A DNA stretch of 64,000 bases from an uncultured Lachnospiraceae bacterium (GCA_910589195.1 CAJUTC010000014.1:6136-70135), one strand, 5' to 3'; shown: positions 34,595 through 44,586, counted from the stretch's first letter. Numbers and translations: made by a program. Notes: generated from the letters alone by a model not told the origin.

Positions 34595-35698
34595 TTATAA
34601 AATCGTTCCACCGCCTGCCACCAAATCCCCTAAATAAAATACTACTGCCTGTCCCGGCGTGACCGCCCGCACAGGTTCTATAAATTTACATTCCAGACGT
34701 CCATCTCCCAGCTCTCTCAGCCGGCAGGCGGCACCTTTATGGCTGTAGCGGATTTTTGCCGTAACCATCTGTTCTTGCCCATGAAGCCCATTAAGAGCCA
34801 TCCAGTTAATATCCCCACACCAGAGGACTTGGGAAAACACATCTTCCCCTTCCCCGATTACCACTTCATTGGTTTCTGGCCGGATTTCTTTCACAAAGAT
34901 CCTTCTTCCCATCGCCAGGCCAAGCCCCCGGCGCTGGCCGATAGTATAGTTGGGAATGCCCTGGTGCCGGCCAAGTACTCTTCCTTGATCGTCTACAAAA
35001 TTCCCTGTTGGAATTTCCTGTTTGCTGTATTCCCGGATAAACCTGACGTAATCATGATCGGGAATAAAACAGATTTCCTGGCTGTCCGGTTTATTGGCCA
35101 CAGAAAGGCCGATTTCCTCTGCAATCTGACGGATTTCCTCTTTTGTATACTGTCCCACAGGCATCAGAGTATGGGCAAGCTGATGCTGGGTCAAACTGTA
35201 TAGCGCATACGTTTGATCCTTTGCTGCGGTGGCCGATACTCTCAGGGCATACCTTCCATTCTCCAGGCAAGTTATCCTGGCATAGTGGCCTGTGGCAATG
35301 CAGTCAGCTCCAAGGGCCAGGCTTTTATGGAGAAGGGATTCCCATTTTACATGCCGGTTGCAGGCAATACAAGGATTCGGCGTTTTTCCGTGAAGATAGG
35401 CGTCCACAAAATAGTCAATCACATGGGTTTGGAATTCATCCTTAAAATTCATTACATAGTGAGGGATTTCAAGCTTTTCTGCCACTCTTCTGGCATCTTC
35501 CACGGCACGTAACCCGCAGCAGCCTCCATTTTCCTGAGAATGCTCCTTTGGCTCACTTGGCCAAATCTCCATTGTTACCCCAATCACATCATAGCCTTGT
35601 TGTTTCAGCAAATAAGCAGCTACAGAGGAATCCACTCCTCCAGACATGCCTACCACTACTTTTTTCTTTTTATTTTCCTGATTCATAATGATTTTCAT
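34595..35698 (-). CDS. mnmA: tRNA-specific 2-thiouridylase
   Basis: It thiolates U34 of tRNA-Lys, -Glu and -Gln using sulfur from the desulfurase. The PP-loop GMSGGVDSSVAAYLLK binds ATP; NPCIACNRHVKW and EICFIPD contain the catalytic cysteines; ATGHYAR is also present. The likely starts are ATG 35698 or 35686; the earlier GTG lies in the loop of a strong hairpin. No classical ribosome site is seen except GGGG in that hairpin's 3' arm. It completes the nifS-nifU-mnmA cluster, a usual sulfur-relay operon. Confidence 0.95.
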   Translation of the reverse strand: MKIIMNQENKKKKVVVGMSGGVDSSVAAYLLKQQGYDVIGVTMEIWPSEPKEHSQENGGCCGLRAVEDARRVAEKLEIPHYVMNFKDEFQTHVIDYFVDAYLHGKTPNPCIACNRHVKWESLLHKSLALGADCIATGHYARITCLENGRYALRVSATAAKDQTYALYSLTQHQLAHTLMPVGQYTKEEIRQIAEEIGLSVANKPDSQEICFIPDHDYVRFIREYSKQEIPTGNFVDDQGRVLGRHQGIPNYTIGQRRGLGLAMGRRIFVKEIRPETNEVVIGEGEDVFSQVLWCGDINWMALNGLHGQEQMVTAKIRYSHKGAACRLRELGDGRLECKFIEPVRAVTPGQAVVFYLGDLVAGGGTIL

Positions 35699-35704
35699 AA
35701 ACAA

Positions 35705-35728
35705 CAGCCCCGGAAACACCCGGGGCTG
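35705..35728 (-). promoter_or_regulatory. strong hairpin directly before mnmA
   Basis: On the reverse strand CAGCCCCGG (35728-35720) pairs perfectly with CCGGGGCTG (35713-35705) over 6 bases, then TTGTTT and the ATG at 35698. It could be a terminator with partial read-through or could hide the only GGGG ribosome site. Confidence 0.6.
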
Positions 35729-35754
35729 AAGGCCAACAACACTTCTTTGGCAAA

Positions 35755-36192
35755 TTAATACTCCTCTTCCTCTTCTTCTTCGCTGATATCGCTTTTTGGC
35801 TGTTCCAATCCCGCAATCTCAATGTGGTTCTTCTGGGCATAATCCCAAAGAGCCGCATGGATGGCTTCTTCCGCTAACAGGGAGCAATGTACTTTTACTG
35901 GAGGCAGACCGTCTAACGCTTCCATTACCGCTTTATTCGTTATTTGCATTGCCTCCTGAATGGATTTTCCTTTTACCAGCTCAGTTGCCATACTGCTGGT
36001 GGCCACAGCGGCCCCGCAGCCAAAGGTCTTAAACTTAACATCCCGGATAATCTGGTTTTCATCAATATCCAGATAAATCCTCATAATATCGCCGCACTTT
36101 GCGTTGCCTACCGTACCAGTACCGCTGGCATTTTCAATCTCTCCCACATTTCTGGGGTTCTGGAAATGATCCATTACTTTCTCTGAATACAT
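35755..36192 (-). CDS. nifU: iron-sulfur scaffold protein NifU/IscU-like
   Basis: The 145-residue scaffold has NAKCGDIM, FKTFGCGAAVATSSM and VHCSLLAEEAI, the three cluster-assembly cysteines, with the Asp in the first motif. It accepts sulfur from NifS and builds Fe-S clusters. The C-terminus is an acidic tail of consecutive glutamates. AAAGGAG precedes the ATG. It follows nifS by 16 bases. Confidence 0.94.
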   Translation of the reverse strand: MYSEKVMDHFQNPRNVGEIENASGTGTVGNAKCGDIMRIYLDIDENQIIRDVKFKTFGCGAAVATSSMATELVKGKSIQEAMQITNKAVMEALDGLPPVKVHCSLLAEEAIHAALWDYAQKNHIEIAGLEQPKSDISEEEEEEEY

Positions 36193-36208
36193 GGTTAATT
36201 TCTCCTTT

Positions 36209-37426
36209 TCAGGTATTGTTTCTATCTGTTATTTTTTTCTGGCCGTTTCTGATAAAATCTTCATACAGCGGTGACATACTGCGAAGCCTTTCTACGATCC
36301 TCTTGATTTCCCCGGCTACATAATCCATTTCCTCTTTTGTGTTCTCCTGGCTTAAGGTGATCCTTAAGGAACCATGGGCAATTTCATGTGGCAGTCCAAT
36401 CGCCAGCAATACATGGGACGGATCTAAGGAGCCGGATGTACAGGCCGATCCGCTGGATGCGCAAATTTTTGCCATATCCAGCATAATCAATAAAGACTCT
36501 CCTTCAATAAATTGAAACGCAAAATTGCAGTTATTTGGCAGGCGGCTGGTTAAATGGCCGTTTACTCTTGTATACGGAACTTCTGAAAGCACTTTTTTCA
36601 TCAGGTAATCCCGAAGTTCCTGTTCTTTTCTGCCTCGTTCCTCCATATTCTCCATTGCCAATTGGGCCGCTTTTCCAAATCCTACAATGCCGGGAACATT
36701 TTCTGTTCCTGCCCGGCGTTTCCTTTCCTGGGAGCCTCCATGGATAAAGGAGCGGATCTTCACCCCTGTACGGATATATAAAAAGCCAATTCCTTTCGGC
36801 CCGTTAATTTTATGGCCGCTGGCACTCATCATATCAATCTGATACTCATCCACCTGGATTGGGACATGGCCATACGCCTGCACCGCGTCTGTATGGAACA
36901 AAATCCCATGTTCCCTGGCAATCTGGCCGATTTCTTTAATGGGTTCTATGGTTCCAATCTCATTATTCGCAAACATAACCGAAATCAAAATGGTATCCGG
37001 ACGGATTGCCCTTTTCAGCTCTTCCAGCCTTACCATACCATTTTCGTCAACATTCAGATACGTTATTTCAAATCCCTGTTTTTCCAGGTATTCACAAGTA
37101 TGAAGAATGGCATGATGCTCAATTTTACTGGTAATCACATGGCGCCCTTTTTCTTTTAGCGCCTCAGCGGCAGCCTTTAAAGCCCAGTTATCCGCCTCGC
37201 TTCCTCCCGCTGTAAAATATATTTCCTGGGGCTTTGCCCCAATCGAACTGGCAATGGTTTCCCTGGCCTGGGCCACCGCTTTTTTACTAATGCCGGAAAA
37301 CTCATACACAGACGAAGGATTTCCGTAATATTCCGAAAAATAAGGCAGCATAGCTTCTACCACTTCCGGATAGGTTTTTGTGGTTGCCGCATTATCCAGA
37401 TAAATTAATTTTTGCTCTTCACTCAT
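36209..37426 (-). CDS. nifS: cysteine desulfurase NifS/IscS-like
   Basis: A 405-residue PLP enzyme that takes sulfur from cysteine for Fe-S clusters and tRNA thiolation. The N-terminal YLDNAATT, the PLP lysine in MMSASGHKINGPKG, and the active-site cysteine loop ASSGSACTSGSLDPSHVL are complete. It is the first gene of nifS-nifU-mnmA, with a good promoter upstream. No IscR gene lies beside it, although the Rrf2 regulator 5 kb away belongs to the same superfamily. Confidence 0.95.
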   Translation of the reverse strand: MSEEQKLIYLDNAATTKTYPEVVEAMLPYFSEYYGNPSSVYEFSGISKKAVAQARETIASSIGAKPQEIYFTAGGSEADNWALKAAAEALKEKGRHVITSKIEHHAILHTCEYLEKQGFEITYLNVDENGMVRLEELKRAIRPDTILISVMFANNEIGTIEPIKEIGQIAREHGILFHTDAVQAYGHVPIQVDEYQIDMMSASGHKINGPKGIGFLYIRTGVKIRSFIHGGSQERKRRAGTENVPGIVGFGKAAQLAMENMEERGRKEQELRDYLMKKVLSEVPYTRVNGHLTSRLPNNCNFAFQFIEGESLLIMLDMAKICASSGSACTSGSLDPSHVLLAIGLPHEIAHGSLRITLSQENTKEEMDYVAGEIKRIVERLRSMSPLYEDFIRNGQKKITDRNNT

Positions 37427-37578
37427 GTTACTGTCCGCCTTTCTAAAACCACAGCCACACAGCGTTTCTGATTATGGATGAACCTAGCCATCCCTTTCTT
37501 CTGATGTATCATGCCGCCTTGCCGCAACGTTTTTCAGCGCCAAAACAGTCAGTGAATCCTGTGGTTTTTCCGCATTTA

Positions 37579-37607
37579 ACTATATCATATATTTCCTACT
37601 ATTTCAA
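37579..37607 (-). promoter_or_regulatory. promoter of nifS-nifU-mnmA
   Basis: On the reverse strand TTGAAA (37607-37602), 17 bases, TATAGT (37584-37579); the leader is about 145 bases. Confidence 0.6.
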
Positions 37608-37691
37608 TATGATTTTAGCGGCCACTAGTTGCTTTTCATCCCTGAAGGGACAAGGCCCAAACAGTACGATCGAGATTTTAAAGAGATTTCT

Positions 37692-38315
37692 TTACCCGCC
37701 AAGGGTTACATCCTGCGTCTGATACCAATTTAACGCATCCAGAAAATCCGTATCGTTATAATCTGGCCACAGGTGATCCAAAATGTAAAAATCCGCATAT
37801 ACCGACTGAATAGGCAGAAAACCGGAAAGCCGGCGCATTCCGCCCCACCGGATAATCAAATCGATCCTGGAAATTTCCTTGGAATAAGGCTGCCCGTCTA
37901 TCCGGATATGAGATAAATCCCACTTCCATCCATAATTCACCAGAAAATTCAACCGGATCCCACCACCGCGGATCGAAGTCCGCTTTGTATAAGGAAGCAA
38001 TTCCTTTGGAAAGCATTTCGAACCGCTATCTCCAACCACCAGCAGATCAGCTCCCTCCTTTGTCAGCATTTCCACAGCTTTCACGCAAGCCTTCTGAAAG
38101 GCCGCAACCTGGATGGATGGACGTTTGCAATTATCCACTGTAAATCCGTAATATGTGATTTCCCGGATCCCCTGCCGTTTTGCTAACTGTAACAGTTTCA
38201 TGCCAGGATCTAGGCCATAAGCATACCCGTCTTGCTTTTCCATCCCGTTTCCCTTTGCCCAACGGCGGTTTCCGTCTGGGATAATTCCAATATGTTCTGG
38301 TTTTTGATTTCCCAT
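37692..38315 (-). CDS. divergent cis-prenyltransferase (UppS family)
   Basis: About 207 residues, shorter than the usual 240-260. It keeps the pyrophosphate-binding IIPDGNRRWAK with the catalytic Asp, and DLIIRWGG with a C-terminal YADFYILDHLWPDY. However, motifs of classical undecaprenyl-diphosphate synthase are changed: GHRxG reads GYAYG, STEN reads TVDN, and RTGGExRxSNF reads RWGGMRRLSGF. It is thus a paralogue whose product length is uncertain. Start ATG 38315 (MGNQKPEH) has GGAAGGG upstream. Neighbours give no hint of function. Confidence 0.75.
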   Translation of the reverse strand: MGNQKPEHIGIIPDGNRRWAKGNGMEKQDGYAYGLDPGMKLLQLAKRQGIREITYYGFTVDNCKRPSIQVAAFQKACVKAVEMLTKEGADLLVVGDSGSKCFPKELLPYTKRTSIRGGGIRLNFLVNYGWKWDLSHIRIDGQPYSKEISRIDLIIRWGGMRRLSGFLPIQSVYADFYILDHLWPDYNDTDFLDALNWYQTQDVTLGG

Positions 38316-38587
38316 AAATATTTCCCTTCCGCTTTTTCGCACGCCTTAAAGCGTATGGAACACATAGGTCCGCAAAATGGACATTCTGCCTTGCTAGATC
38401 CAATGTTCCAACACGCTCGAAGCTGCTTTTATGGTTCTTTATAGCCAGTATTGCCAAAATTCAGCTATCTACTCCTTTCCCCTCCCCTTTTCTGTCTTGT
38501 TTCCGGAATCAATTGTTTGACACCAACATTATTGTTTTTAATTTAATGTTCCGTCAGATAAACCGGTTTGGAAACGGTTTCCATATT

Positions 38588-39208
38588 TTATGGTATTTCT
38601 GATACTTTCGTGGCATTTTCTAATTTCCTGGCTTTCCCATAAAATGTCCCGACCGGCATTTTGCAGGCGTCCGCTGCCTGACGGAGTGTTATTTTTTTCT
38701 TCCTCCAGTCCCTGTGTATTTCACGGAAATTATCGGGATAAGGAAGCGCGGGACGCCCAAATTTTATCCCTTTCGCCTTCGCTGCCAAAATCCCCTCTGC
38801 CTGCCGTTTTCGGATATTTTCCCGTTCGTTTTCTGCTACAAATGACAATACCTGCAAAACAATATCACTGAGAAACGTTCCCATCAAATCCTTCCCTCTC
38901 CGTGTATCTAAAAGCGGCATATCTAATACCACTATATCGATCCCTTTTTCTTTTGTAAGGATTCTCCATTGCTCTAATATATCTCCATAATTGCGCCCCA
39001 AACGGTCTATACTTTTTATGTAAAGCAAATCATCTTTTTTCATCCGCTTTACCATACGGATATAAGCCGGGCGCTGAAAATCTTTACCTGACTGCTTATC
39101 CATAAAAATATTTTTCTCGGAAACCATCAGTTCTCTCAAAGCCATTACCTGTCTGTCTTCATTTTGATCACGGCTGCTAACCCGAACATAACCATAAATA
39201 TTTGTCAT
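38588..39208 (-). CDS. serine recombinase (resolvase/invertase family)
   Basis: The 206-residue protein has the catalytic domain YGYVRVSSRDQNEDRQ with nucleophile Ser11, the arginine-bearing IKSIDRLGRNYGDILEQW, the E-helix region ENERENIRKRQAEGI and a C-terminal Hin-like helix-turn-helix (ITLRQAADACKMPVGTFYGKARK). It may act as a resolvase or DNA invertase. No transposase lies beside it, and no obvious crossover repeats were found by eye. It is next to a heavily damaged pseudogene, so it may be the remnant of a mobile segment. Confidence 0.9.
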   Translation of the reverse strand: MTNIYGYVRVSSRDQNEDRQVMALRELMVSEKNIFMDKQSGKDFQRPAYIRMVKRMKKDDLLYIKSIDRLGRNYGDILEQWRILTKEKGIDIVVLDMPLLDTRRGKDLMGTFLSDIVLQVLSFVAENERENIRKRQAEGILAAKAKGIKFGRPALPYPDNFREIHRDWRKKKITLRQAADACKMPVGTFYGKARKLENATKVSEIP

Positions 39209-39343
39209 AACTCCTCCGTTCCTTCCTGATTGCCAAACTGCTGGCTCTCATCGCAACAATTTTCTTTCGGTATTCTCCTACATGAAAAAACGGCTTTCAA
39301 ACGTGATCATTTTGTCAAGACCAACCGCAAGAACCGGTAACGT

Positions 39344-39383
39344 AAAAGAAAAAGATGGTTGTTGTTAGCCATCTTTTTCTTTT
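39344..39383 (-). terminator. terminator after the pseudogene
   Basis: AAAAGAAAAAGATGG (39344-39358) pairs perfectly with CCATCTTTTTCTTTT (39369-39383). It is T-rich on both strands' 3' sides; it follows the reverse-strand pseudogene. Confidence 0.8.
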
Positions 39384-39433
39384 ATAACGATAATTTTATT
39401 CTACCAATACCCACCCTATGGAAAAAACAATCA

Positions 39434-40353
39434 TTAATGATTCAAAAGCTTCCTCCAATATTTTTCCATCTGCTCAAATGCTGTATCTGTTCGTTTTACC
39501 GCAATAGCGATAAAGTCTTTACGATGCGTATTTCCCGTAACATAAGCTGTATGCTGTTCCTGGATCTTCTTTAACAGGTTAGGAGAATCCACGCTGGAAA
39601 GTTTTGTAAACAGGGCTGCTATATTTTCCCAATATAGAAAGGATTCTTCTTTTGTATGAGAAACTTGATCCATATATTTGCCATATTCTATATTTTCCTT
39701 TGAAATCCCTTGTCCCTGAAACTGGCCAGACAGCCACTGTTCCCAGCGATTGAAGTATGGCGTTAACACACCAGACGCAAGCATCTTTTGGTGCTGTTTC
39801 TGCAAATATTGATTCATAATGATCCAAAAATTTCGAATTGTGCGTATAAAAATCATGAATTAATGACTGGAAATCCTGTTTATTTTTATCATCCACATAG
39901 TTTTCGCAAAAATAGTTTAAAGCAGATGTGGCAGATTCCAATTCTAATTTTGCTTCATCCGAATATATGGAAAGAAGTTCCATAGAATATTCCGGTCTAT
40001 TTTCATTCAGGATACCCATGTATAGAAATCTGGGAGCGCCATTTGGAGCCATTACCGTCGGCGCTGGATTTAAGTGCATACAATTCATCACCTTTGTAAT
40101 ATCATGTAATAAGTCCTTGTATTGTGCCGCTTCTTCTTCCGACATTTTATCAAAAAATCCTATTTCCTGAAGTTTTTCAGTAAATACTACGTCCTAAGCC
40201 TGACCGTAAAGGCCAAAAATATCATCTCCATATTTTTTCTTTTCTAATTCGGACCGCTCTTTTAAATCGCGGTTTAAAGCTTCTAAAATCACCAGTTAAA
40301 AATGATGATTTGTAGTAATCTATTGTATGATTAAATGTTATTTTTTCGGGCAT
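39434..40353 (-). pseudogene. decayed gene of unknown function (about 300 codons)
   Basis: A coherent protein can be rebuilt only by joining three segments. ATG at 40353 reads MPEKITFNHTIDYYKSSFLTGDF, then the frame shifts near 40285. The next frame (LNRDLKERSELEKKKYGDD) meets an in-frame TAG at 40196-40194 and continues through MSEEEAAQYKDLLHD to FLDHY near 39810. Then another shift leads to NQYLQKQHQKMLASG, ending at 39434 with KYWRKLLNH. Three independent lesions indicate real decay more than sequencing error. The family is not recognised; the protein would be soluble and helical. Confidence 0.7.
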
Positions 40354-40601
40354 CGTTTTCAAGTCATTGGAAACATTGGAATGAAGCTCCTGGTTTCTAT
40401 TTTTTATTGCAGATTGATTATAGTTTGTTGTTAAATTTACACAATTAATATATTTTCAAGCAATATCCTATCATCTTTTATCTTCATTATACCGTATCAG
40501 AAAGATAATTCAACCTTAATCGGCATTGTTTTAGCATTGTACGTTCTAACCCACATCCGCAGCACATAAGTTTATACTAATTTCCCCTTTTTGGAGGCTT
40601 C

Positions 40602-42185
40602 ATGAAGCAGACTTTCCTTTCCCTCTCCCCCAGAAAACGAGCCTTCCTTACTGGCACACTCCTGCTTACCGGAACTGGCTTCTTATGCCGGATTCTTGGA
40701 TTTTTCTACCGTATTTTCATGTCCAGAACCATCGGTGCAGAGGGTCTTGGTATCTATAACATGGTTCATCCGGTGTTTGGCATTTGCTTTGCGCTGTGCG
40801 CCGGTTCTATCCAGACCGCCCTGTCCCAATACGTTGCTTCCAATCAAAAAAAAGGCCGTGCTGTCTTTCGCGCTGGTCTGTTTATTTCCTTAACTTTATC
40901 CCTATTACTTGCCTTTCTGATCTCTCATACCTCTCCTTTTATTGCCCGATATCTGCTGTTAGAGCCCCGATGTGAGCCTTATCTGGTCATTATGGCCTTC
41001 TCCGTTCCCTTTGCCGCCTTACATGCCTGTATTAACGGCTATTACTATGGGATGCAGAAATCCCATGTCCCCGCTTTTTCCCAGGTAGCTGAGCAGATCA
41101 TCCGCATGGCGGCAGTTTTTGGCATTGTACAGGTTATGGAACAGAACCAAAATGAAATCACTGTGTCCCTGGCCGTTTACGGCCACTTAATCGGTGAAAT
41201 CGCCTCGGCTGCCTTTACCTTATTCTGCCTTATCACGTTCCCTCCAGCAAAAACAAAGACTGCCTATAAGACAAACGCCCCACATTCAGCTTTTTTTTCC
41301 GCGCATTACACCCTTCCGCTCCTGGCTCTAGCCATTCCTCTTATGGGAAACCGTCTTGTGTTAAACTTGCTTGCCAGTGCTGAGGCTATCTGGATCCCAA
41401 ACCGCCTTACTGCCTACGGCTTAAGCAGCAGTGAAGCTTTTTCCGTTTATGGGGTGCTTACCGGAATGGCGCTGCCATTTATCATGTTCCCTTCTGCCAT
41501 CACCAATTCCATGGCAGTCCTTTTGCTGCCTTCTGTGGCACAGGCACAGGCAGAAGGCAACAAGCGGCAGATTTCCTCTGCTATCTCTATGGCCTTACGC
41601 TACAGCCTTTATATGGGAATCTTATGCACTGGGATTTTTTTCCTTTACGGCCAGGAATTGGGCAGCAGCGTATTCCAAAGTCCAGCCGCCGGAGCTTATA
41701 TCCGGGTTTTAGGCTGGCTCTGCCCTTTCATGTACCTGGCAACTACTTTGGGGAGCATCTTAAACGGCTTGGGCAAAACCCCTGCTACATTTCTGCAAAA
41801 TGTATGCTCCCTTTGCCTGCGCCTGGTATTTGTCCTGCTGGGGATTCCGGTACTGGGGATGAAAGCCTATTTGTGGGGGATATTAGCCAGTGAAATGTTT
41901 TTGGCCTTCTGGCATCTGATCACCCTGCACCATTTTGCCCCTTTTACCTGGGACGGGATCCAAATGCTGGGAAAACCTATCATCCTTCTATTTGCCGCGG
42001 TTTGGACGAATCAGGCCTTATGGAACTATGTTTGGCCATTCCTCCCCAGAATTCTGGCGCCTGGCGCTCCCTGGGCTTTTTTCGGAACAGCGCTAAAAAT
42101 TATCACGTTAAGCAGCCTGTATGGCCTTTTTTTGCTGCTGTGCCATATCCTTTTTTCAGAAAAGCCAGCACCGTCACATGTTTAG
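40602..42185 (+). CDS. SpoVB-like lipid flippase (MVF/MATE-like superfamily)
   Basis: A 527-residue membrane protein with about 14 transmembrane segments. The N-terminal GFLCRILGFFYRIFMSRTIGAEGLGIYNMVHPVF is typical of SpoVB/PST flippases, which move lipid-linked precursors across the membrane; SpoVB is needed for the spore cortex. TTGGAGG precedes the ATG. It appears monocistronic and ends at a strong shared terminator. Confidence 0.87.
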   Translation: MKQTFLSLSPRKRAFLTGTLLLTGTGFLCRILGFFYRIFMSRTIGAEGLGIYNMVHPVFGICFALCAGSIQTALSQYVASNQKKGRAVFRAGLFISLTLSLLLAFLISHTSPFIARYLLLEPRCEPYLVIMAFSVPFAALHACINGYYYGMQKSHVPAFSQVAEQIIRMAAVFGIVQVMEQNQNEITVSLAVYGHLIGEIASAAFTLFCLITFPPAKTKTAYKTNAPHSAFFSAHYTLPLLALAIPLMGNRLVLNLLASAEAIWIPNRLTAYGLSSSEAFSVYGVLTGMALPFIMFPSAITNSMAVLLLPSVAQAQAEGNKRQISSAISMALRYSLYMGILCTGIFFLYGQELGSSVFQSPAAGAYIRVLGWLCPFMYLATTLGSILNGLGKTPATFLQNVCSLCLRLVFVLLGIPVLGMKAYLWGILASEMFLAFWHLITLHHFAPFTWDGIQMLGKPIILLFAAVWTNQALWNYVWPFLPRILAPGAPWAFFGTALKIITLSSLYGLFLLLCHILFSEKPAPSHV

Positions 42186-42318
42186 CACCTGGCATATTTC
42201 ACAATTACTTCCTGACAGATACGTGTCATACTTAGCGTAAGGATACCGGAAAAAATCCGGCATAGTGGTCTATGAGCCCTAACAGCGCTGCAAAGATACC
42301 ACATATCCGTGTGAACAT

Positions 42319-42371
42319 AAAGGCGGGAATGAGTTTGGGCACCTTTCCCGCCCAAGCTCATTCCCGCCTTT
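42319..42371. terminator. bidirectional terminator between the flippase and alpha-galactosidase genes
   Basis: AAAGGCGGGAATGAG (42319-42333) pairs perfectly with CTCATTCCCGCCTTT (42357-42371); inner TTGGGC/GCCCAA extends it. Confidence 0.9.
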
Positions 42372-42396
42372 CGCAAACGGCTACATGATGTTTCTT

Positions 42397-44586
42397 TTAT
42401 TTGACTGCTTTTATCTCATACCGCCATGACTGATACTCTTCTTTTGGCACCGGAAGCAGGATACCGCCATACATTAAGGCTTCCCCGGTATACACCTGTT
42501 CCCCCACCTGGTAGGTTTTCTTCGGATTTAACCCTTTCAGCTTGATAATCGTACCATCCGGATTGGATTGCAAACAAGTCATTACCCCGCAAAACAGGCA
42601 TTCTTCCTGATCCGGGGAAACAAATGCCCAGGCCACAGCCCGGCATTTCCCGTACGGAGAAGACAGGCGATAATAATCGCCTCTGTTAATTAAATTATAA
42701 TGCTCTTTGTACTCTTTTACTTGCCGCTTTATTATTTCTTTCTCTTCATCATTTAAGATGCTCAGATCCAGCTCATAGCCGAAAGTTCCCGCCATGGCCA
42801 CGGTTGCCCTGGTTTCCAGGGGGGTGATACGGCCTGTCTGATGATTCGGTGTGGCGGAAACATGGGAGCCGATGGAAGAAACCGGATATCCAAAGGTAGT
42901 CCCGTACTGGATTTTCAGCCGCTCCACCGCATCGGTATTATCGCTGCACCAAATCTGGGGACTATAATACAGCATTCCGAAATCAAAGCGTCCTCCCCCT
43001 CCGCTGCAGCTTTCCAGTAAAATGTGGGGGTAACGGGATACCAGGTTTTCTAAAAAGCGGTAAAGACCTAACATATACCGATAACCGATTTCTCCCTGAC
43101 GGCCAGAGGGGAGAACAGCCGAAAAGTAATTGGAAATGCTTCGGTTAAAATCCCATTTGATATATTCAATGTTCACTTCATCTAAAATCTTAAAAATCAT
43201 ATCCTGGATTCCATCTACCACTTCCGGTCTGGAAAAATCCAGGACGAACTGGTTTCTGGCTATATTCCCAGGCCTTCCAGGAATCCGCATCGCCCAGTTA
43301 GGATGGCAGCGGTAAAGATTGCTGTCCTCTGAAATCATTTCTGGTTCTACCCAAATTCCAAACTTCATCCCCAGGCCATTGATCCGCTCTGCCAGTCCCT
43401 TTAAGGTTCCTCCCAGCTTCGTTTCGTTCACTTCCCAGTCGCCTAAACCGGTGTAATCACTGTCCCGCTTTCCGAACCATCCGTCGTCCAGTACCAGCAT
43501 CTCAATGCCCAGCTCTTTTGCGGCTTCCGCTATATGAATCAGCTTCTCTCCGTTAAAATTAAAATAGGTAGCTTCCCAATTATTAATTAAAACCGGACGC
43601 CGCTTCCTGGCCCATGGCCCGCGGAGCAAATGACTGGATACCATACGATGGAATTTATGGGACAGATCCGTAAATCCGTTTCCGGAATAAATCATAACAG
43701 CTTCCGGTGTCTGGAAGCTTTCCCCCGGATTCAGCATCCAGGTAAACTGATCCGGTGAAATTCCCATTACAAGCCTGGTCTGATGGAACTGATCCACTTC
43801 CGTTTCTGCCAGGAAGGAACCGCTGTAAACCAGACCCGCTCCATAACAATCTCCGCTGTCCTCTGTACACATGGGATCGCACAAGATTACAAAGGGATTA
43901 TGCTGATGGCTGGAAGTTCCCCGCTCCGATCCGATGGACTGGCGGCCATGGATTACCCGGCTTCGTTCCAGTTCACGTTCCATGGTGTGCTTACCGTAAA
44001 AATGAACCCAATCCAGATTGTCATGGTTAAAATCCAGGCACATGGACATAGCCCGTTTTACTACTGCTTCCCGTTCTCCGCCATTTATAATTTTCGCAGC
44101 CCGGGTAATCACATCGGAACCTTCGATAATCCCATAATATAATTCCAGCTTCATCCCTGTATGATGATCTTCCATCTCGATAATCAGAGTTTCCCCCTGC
44201 TCTTCTTCCGCGTAAAGGGCGGGAAGCCCGTCTAATGTATATTTTCCTTTTTTGATCTGATAGGAACGGTAACGGTAGTCTACCGCGCAGCTTCCGTCGG
44301 CGTTTATGATTTTCACACAGTCCGCCCGGTAATCCCCGATTCCGAAGCAAGAATATTCCTGAGGAAAGTAATCCAGAGAAAAGGTTCTGTCCTGCCGCAT
44401 CTCATACGGGTTCCCGCAGAATCCCCTGTCCGTACGCTGGATTAAATAAGACAGATCACAATCATCAATCCGTCTTCCATAATAAAGGTGAAGCAGCACA
44501 CCATACTCTGCAACCTTCATTTGATATGCGGAATTTAAGGTTTGCAGTGTAAACACTTGTGTTTCATGATTGAATAAAATCGCCAT
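42397..44586 (-). CDS. aga: alpha-galactosidase, GH36
   Basis: The 729-residue enzyme releases galactose from raffinose, melibiose and related sugars. It has the GH36 N-terminal beta-sandwich, a TIM barrel with LVLDDGWFGKRD, FGIWVEPEMIS, the nucleophile in YIKWDFNRS, CSGGGGRFD and the acid/base in CSDNTDAVERL. There is no signal peptide, so sugars must be imported whole. ATG 44586 suits the GGAGG better than the ATG two codons earlier. It is downstream of two ABC sugar permeases, fitting an alpha-galactoside operon. Confidence 0.95.
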   Translation of the reverse strand: MAILFNHETQVFTLQTLNSAYQMKVAEYGVLLHLYYGRRIDDCDLSYLIQRTDRGFCGNPYEMRQDRTFSLDYFPQEYSCFGIGDYRADCVKIINADGSCAVDYRYRSYQIKKGKYTLDGLPALYAEEEQGETLIIEMEDHHTGMKLELYYGIIEGSDVITRAAKIINGGEREAVVKRAMSMCLDFNHDNLDWVHFYGKHTMERELERSRVIHGRQSIGSERGTSSHQHNPFVILCDPMCTEDSGDCYGAGLVYSGSFLAETEVDQFHQTRLVMGISPDQFTWMLNPGESFQTPEAVMIYSGNGFTDLSHKFHRMVSSHLLRGPWARKRRPVLINNWEATYFNFNGEKLIHIAEAAKELGIEMLVLDDGWFGKRDSDYTGLGDWEVNETKLGGTLKGLAERINGLGMKFGIWVEPEMISEDSNLYRCHPNWAMRIPGRPGNIARNQFVLDFSRPEVVDGIQDMIFKILDEVNIEYIKWDFNRSISNYFSAVLPSGRQGEIGYRYMLGLYRFLENLVSRYPHILLESCSGGGGRFDFGMLYYSPQIWCSDNTDAVERLKIQYGTTFGYPVSSIGSHVSATPNHQTGRITPLETRATVAMAGTFGYELDLSILNDEEKEIIKRQVKEYKEHYNLINRGDYYRLSSPYGKCRAVAWAFVSPDQEECLFCGVMTCLQSNPDGTIIKLKGLNPKKTYQVGEQVYTGEALMYGGILLPVPKEEYQSWRYEIKAVK

